A stretch of DNA of 64,000 nucleotides. Origin: Cyclina sinensis (Eukaryota; Mollusca; Bivalvia; Venerida; Veneridae). The notes beneath the pieces were generated by a model, which was not told the origin of the DNA, made no database searches, and saw only the letters and a list, made by a program, of their open reading frames with translations. The first letter of the stretch is position 1; each line of letters starts with the position of its first letter. Both the position numbers and the translations under genes were made by a program. The stretch lies in contig JAAONU010000008.1 in NCBI GenBank assembly GCA_012932295.1, positions 34,710,949 through 34,774,948 on the forward strand, read 5' to 3'. Shown piece after piece: positions 58,779-64,000 of the stretch.

Positions 58779-59035
58779 CGGCCTGGCTAGCTCAATCAGT
58801 TGAGCATCAGATTGTCAGTCTAGATGATCCCAGTTCAGTCCACATCAGGGTCGGCAAAATTTCTTTGTGATGATTTATCTATAAGTCATTTGTCCATCAC
58901 CTTTGAAGCAAATGAGGAAGTAGTCACTTAGAGATAAATTGGTTAGTAAACTGATTGGATACCAAGGAACAAGGATAGGTGGACTGACTGCCAGGTTATG
59001 ACCTTAGCTGCAAAACTGGTGTTAAACACTGATAA
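58779..59035 (+). mobile_element. tRNA-derived SINE, family 4
   Basis: The head 'gccggcctggctagctcaatcagttgagcatc' is A-box-like with D-arm pairing, followed by 'ccagttcagtccac' as a weak B box and 'agggtcggc', which nearly closes an acceptor stem with 'gccggcct'. The body ends 'tgcaaaactggtgttaaacactgataaa'. Confidence 0.75.
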
Positions 59036-59085
59036 ATGCAAATCATATGTGGTGATTATGATGCGAGTAATGGTGGTTGCAGTGA

Positions 59086-59112
59086 TGATGATGATGATGA
59101 TGATGATGATTC
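59086..59112. repeat. (GAT)n microsatellite
   Basis: About nine GAT units; a shorter run is near 59202-59220. Confidence 0.9.
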
Positions 59113-59789
59113 AAGTGTTGCTGGATTTTCATTTACTGATGTTTCATATCAGTTTTTTATGATTTGGCAATTATTATGAAAGTAATGAGGGTAGTAGTAA
59201 TAATGATGATGATGATGATAATGATTTACTGTGTACTGTCTGACACAGCATCACTTAGATTAGAGGATTCCATATTTATCAATTCCATAGCTAGGAGAGA
59301 TTATGTTTTAGCAGTGGAATACTAAATCTAGCAGGGTGATATATAAACTGGTCATTTAAATAGATTATCAACTTATAAGTAATAAGATAAATTGAAATAT
59401 AGGCAGATAAGTTCCAAGGATTTTACTGTTGGCTCATGGAGTGTACATTTTTTATTGATCTCATAGATATCTGATGTGCATAATAAAATGGTGGTATTGA
59501 AAGCTGAATCAGTATGACTGCTAGTTTTGCATTTTTGAGTGTCAAAAAAGATGAATTGAGTTGCAAACCCACGTTTAGTATCTGTTACTAAAATCATTTA
59601 ATCTAGGTAGGGTAAACCTTTTATTGCTCGTTTAAATTGTGGTATTACACTTTAGGCTAACATACAGTTGTAGGCATTAATTAATGGCAATAAATTTGAG
59701 CCACAAATCCAACACTTCAAACATTGCTTTTAAAACTATACAGGGTGGTAATATATTCTATGTTACAATTGATCAGTCATGAAACAAAG
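59113..59789. other. Intergenic, no feature seen
   Basis: AT-rich, nothing recognised apart from the second short GAT run. Confidence 0.35.
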
Positions 59790-60530
59790 ACTTAAATCAT
59801 ATTAAAATCCGAATACTAATGAAAGAAGACTTAAAAATGTTATAATTCAGATACGAATGAAACAAAGACTGAAATTATGATATAATTTAGATACTACTGA
59901 AAGAAAGTCTAAAATAATGTTAAAAATTAAGATACTTATGAAAAAAGACTTCAATATTGTTATAATTCTGAAACTATAAAAAAGAAAGACTTAAAAAATG
60001 TTATAATTATGATATTAATGAAAGAAAGTCATAAATGATGTTATTATTCAGATATTTATGAAAGAAAGACTTAAATATTGTTATAATTCAGATACTGGTG
60101 AAAGAATGGCTTAAATAATGTTATAGTTCAGATACTAGTGAAAGAAAGACCTAGATAATGTTATAGTTCAGATACTAGTGAAAGAAAGACCTAGATAATG
60201 TTATAGTTCAGATACTAGTGAAAGGAAGACCTAGATAATGTTATAGTTCAGGTACTAAAAAAAGAAGACTTGATATTAATGAAAGAAAGACTTAAATGAT
60301 GTTATAATTCAGATACTAGTGAAAAAATGACTTAGATTATTTTATAGTGCAGATACTAATAAAAGAAGATTGAGATACTGTTATAATTGTGATACTCATG
60401 AAACAAAGACTTAAATAACTTAATAATTCAGATTCTTATGAAAGAAGACAGACATAATTATCTAATTCAAATACTCATTTAAAAAAGTCTGATAAAATGT
60501 TATTTATATATATTCAGATACTAATGGAAG
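59790..60530. repeat. 40-bp tandem repeat, array 1 (diverged)
   Basis: Unit 'gatactaatgaaagaaagac' + 'ttaaataatgttataattca' with frequent changes. Three units at about 60130-60250 ('ctagataatgttatagttca') are nearly identical. Confidence 0.92.
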
Positions 60531-61299
60531 AAGACTGAGATAATAGTACAATTCAGACAACAAAAACAACGACAACAATCACTTCTTTTCATCAGGTTAC
60601 AATTTTGTAACAATGTGGTTAATGTTAACAAATATTTTGCTGTAAACTAGAGTAATCAGGTTTTAATTTGTTTGTTATAGTAACACTAATTTCAAAACTT
60701 GATGAGAGATAAAATCTATATAGTATACTTAGTTAACCTGTTCTGTATGTGTTTGTTCCGTATACAATGTTATGTATACCATGGGGATAGTGTTTTAAGA
60801 CTGTCAAAAACGATCAATTAAAACAAAAACAAGTATTTTCTTTCTTTCAAAAATAAAAAAAATGTAGGCTTACTAAATGACTTATCGATTGAAAAATGAA
60901 GTTGGTAATGAGACATTATTCTACCTGCAAAACATTGTACTGCATTGACTTTAAGTAGTGATGAAAGTCGTGTCGATGGACTACTTTTAAAAAGAATTCC
61001 ATTGATAATAGTTTATGTTCATTCATTTGTGGGAAAAAGTCACTGTATAAACACACACTACAAAGCATAGTATGACTGTTTCAACTGTTATTAAAAGCAT
61101 AATTCATACATAAAACTATAAATACAAGACTAAGACAGCATGAAGTGATTTATGAGGATTCAAATAAAAAACACTAAGTCACTTAAGTTTATCTTCCAAT
61201 GCAATGGAAAGGATTTCTTTGATTTAAGCATATTTGGATGATGTCTGTAGTAAGACGGAATATAAGATTTTTTAGATTCGCTGAAATACTGACAATCTA
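60531..61299. other. Spacer between the 40-bp arrays, no feature seen
   Basis: AT-rich single-copy-looking sequence. Confidence 0.35.
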
Positions 61300-63430
61300 G
61301 AAGATAATGGTATAATTCAGATACTCATGAAAGAAAGACTTAATGTTTTAATTCAGAAACTAATGGAACAAAGACTTCAATAATGTTAATATTCAAACAC
61401 TAATGGAACAAAGACTTCAATAATGTTAATATTCAAACACTAATGGAACAAAGACTTCAGTAACTTTATAATCATGCAGATACTATAATGAAAGAAGGCT
61501 GAGATAATGTTATAATTTTGTGATACTTATGAAGGAAAGACTTTATAATGTTATAATTCAGATAATAATGAAACAAAGACTTAAATAATTTTATAATGCA
61601 GATACTAATGAAAGAAGACTTAGGTTATGTTATAATTCAGATACTCATGAAACAAAGACTTCAATAATGGTATATTTCAGGTAAAAATGAAACAAAGACT
61701 TCAATAATGGTATATTTCAGGTAAAAATGAAACAAAGACTTCAATAATGGTATATTTCAGGTAAAAATGAAACAAAGACTTCAATAATGGTATATTTCAG
61801 GTAAAAATTAAACAAAGAAATAATGGTATATTTCAGGTAAAAATGAAACAAAGATTTTAATAATGGTATATTTCAGGTAAAAATGAAACAAAGACTTCAA
61901 TAATGGTATATTTCAGGTAAAAATTAAACAAAGAAATAATGGTATATTTCAGGTAAAAATTAAACAAAGACTTAAATAATGGTATATTTCAGGTAAAAAT
62001 TAAACAAAGACTTCAATAATGGTATATTTCAGGTAAAAATTAAAGACTTCAATAATGGTATATTTCAGGTAAAAATTAAACAAAGACTTCAATAATGGTA
62101 TATTTCATGTAAAAATGAAACAAAGACTTAAATAATGGTATATTTCAGGTAAAAATTAAACAAAGACTTCAATAATGGTATATTTCAGGTAAAAATTAAA
62201 GACTTCAATAATGGTATATTTCAGGTAAAAATTAAACAAAGACTTCAATAATGGTATATTTCAGGTAAAAATTAAAGACTTCAATAATGGTATATTTCAG
62301 GTAAAAATGAAACAAAGACTTCAATAATGGTATATTTCAGGTAAAAATTAAACAAAGAAATAATGGTATATTTCAGGTAAAAATTAAACAAAGACTTAAA
62401 TAATGGTATATTTCAGGTAAAAATTAAACAAAGACTTAAATAATGGTATATTTCAGGTAAAAATTAAACAAAGACTTAAATAATGGTATATTTCAGGTAA
62501 AAATTAAAGACTTCCATAATGGTATATTTCAGGTAAAAATTAAACAAAGACTTCAATAATGGTATATTTCAGGTAAAAATTAAACAAAGAAATAATGGTA
62601 TATTTCAGGTAAAAATTAAACAAAGAAATACTGGTATATTTCAGGTAAAAATTAAACAAAGAAATAATGGTATATTTCATGTAAAAATGAAACAAAGACT
62701 TAAATAATGGTATATTTCAGGTAAAAATGAAACAAAGACTTAAATAATGGTATATTTCAGGTAAAAATGAAACAAAGACTTAAATAATGGTATATTTCAG
62801 GTAAAAATGAAACAAAGACTTAAATAACTGATAATAATAACTGAAGACACAGGTTATGTTGTAATTCAGAAAGTAATGAAAGAAATACTTGAATAATGTT
62901 ATAATTGAGATTCTAATGAAAAATATATGCAGGTACTAATGAAAGAATACTGAGATAATGTTGTAAATGTGATTCTCATGAAGAAAAGACTTAATATTAT
63001 TATAATTCAGATACTAATAAAAAAGACTTTAATAATTTTATAATGCAGATCCTAATTAAAGAGACTTTATAGAATGTAATAATTCAGATACTGTTGAAAG
63101 AAGACTGAGATAATGTAATAATTCAGATACTATTGAAACAAAGACTTAAATAATGTTGTAATTCAGAAACTAATGAAAGAATTAAAGACTTAAATAATGT
63201 TAAATTCAGATTCTCACAAAACAAAACTTATTGTTGTTATTCAGCGACTGATTAAAGAAAGACTTTAATAATATAACTCTGATACTATTGAAACAAAGAC
63301 TTAATTAAATAACTTAATTTTGCAGATACTAATGAAAGAAGACTTTTATAATGTTAAAGTTCAGATATTTATGAAACAAAGACTTAAATAATTTTATAAT
63401 GCAGATATACTAATGAAAGAAAGACTTAGT
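61300..63430. repeat. 40-bp tandem repeat, array 2 with homogenised core
   Basis: Same family as array 1. The core 61661-62825 is made of near-identical 40, 36 or 35-bp units 'aggtaaaaatgaaacaaaga' + 'cttcaataatggtatatttc'; the shorter units lack 'aaaca' or 'ctt'-type pieces. TTTCAGGTAAAAAT occurs 28 times in the core. Both flanks are diverged, as usual for arrays homogenised from the middle. Confidence 0.95.
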
Positions 63431-64000
63431 AGCCTTTTTGTCTATAAATAGTTTTTTTTTTCAATCCTTGATACAACTAGACACACATGTGAGATGGCAA
63501 TGAATAAAGTGAGTTATACTGGTTTGCCCTAGATCTACCATTGATGCAACCAAATTCATATAATGTTGCCTTGTCAGATTTGACATATATGCAAATGATA
63601 TGACTTAACACATTGTGCAAAGAAACAAGAGCTTTTATCTTAAGGCCCTATTCCTATTAGGATTGCTTAATGTGTGTAACCCATTGTTGGCATCTGCCAT
63701 CTGTGCATCCATGTCTATCCATCTTTCAATCTGTATATAATGCAGTTACATTCAAAGGACATATCTTCTGAATCCACCTACCCTTACCAGAATGCTTCTT
63801 GCTCAGACACCTTTTATTTCTCAAATAAACTGAGTTCCATGCATAAGTTTGGTTGCTATGGTGACTAGAAGGAAAAACTACAAAGCTTCACCTTGACCAA
63901 TTTGAAAATTATACCATAAATGTAGCATTATTGGATGAAACTATATAAATACTGCGGTACTAATCTTTTTTATATAAAAAACAAAACAAACAAAATCATG
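63431..64000. other. Window end, nothing firm
   Basis: AT-rich with a few low-complexity runs. 'tgtgcatccatgtctatccatc' and 'ggttgctatggtgact' resemble interspersed bivalve repeats but could not be assigned. Confidence 0.3.

Overview
The window reads as animal nuclear DNA, most likely from a bivalve mollusc. It is AT-rich, its genes are split into small exons with GT..AG introns, several tRNA-derived SINEs are present, and it carries interspersed repeats of a kind common in bivalve genomes (GGTCAAGGTCA-rich units, 'gtccgtcggtccgtc', 'gggggcataa' ends). The taxon is an inference; no search was run. About half the window is repeats. Most long open frames fall in tandem arrays or introns, so the genes here were rebuilt by joining exons by splice sites and phase.

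Three spliced genes can be supported. (A) 225-6702, plus strand: the 3' part (11 exons, 661 residues) of a type I membrane protein with laminin-G/pentraxin-like, EGF x2, TSP1, sushi, a cysteine domain with an RKKR furin-type site, ephrin-receptor-like Cys-rich, transmembrane and short cytoplasmic parts, resembling SVEP1-like invertebrate proteins. (B) 17816-23388, minus strand: a complete six-exon gene for a secreted protein of about 427 residues (signal peptide, TSP1, Cys-rich/EGF-like, sushi, EGF, HYR, sushi, and the first half of A's cysteine domain). It stops just before the point where A has its furin site. A and B converge and look like members of one local family. (C) 43622-56265, plus strand: a 19-coding-exon gene for a 306-residue, Glu-rich, probably nuclear protein of unknown family. 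It is built by repeated duplication of a two-exon module; three copies are nearly identical, and the 1.27-kb genomic duplications that made them are visible.

Between the genes lie: a 26-bp minisatellite (8857-10822); a GGTCA-rich diverged repeat block (10880-14440); two arrays of a ~35-bp repeat (14860-17390); a stretch of mobile elements (24.8-35.4 kb) with SINEs, a helicase-like fragment, a foldback/MITE, a LINE 3' end, an internally deleted pogo-like element, and a Tc1/mariner pseudogene holding two nested insertions; a 50-bp satellite of about 76 units (37430-41237); microsatellites; and 40-bp arrays (59790-63430).

The most unusual object is at 34765-35159. It is a 395-bp miniature LTR-type element with two 141-bp direct repeats, a primer-binding-site-like and a polypurine-like motif, and tRNA-like A and B boxes inside each LTR. 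It sits in the Tc1 pseudogene with a 4-bp target duplication, so its ends are exactly defined. Other oddities are 28 back-to-back splice acceptor/donor motifs in the 40-bp array, and heat-shock-element-like cores throughout the 26-bp minisatellite.
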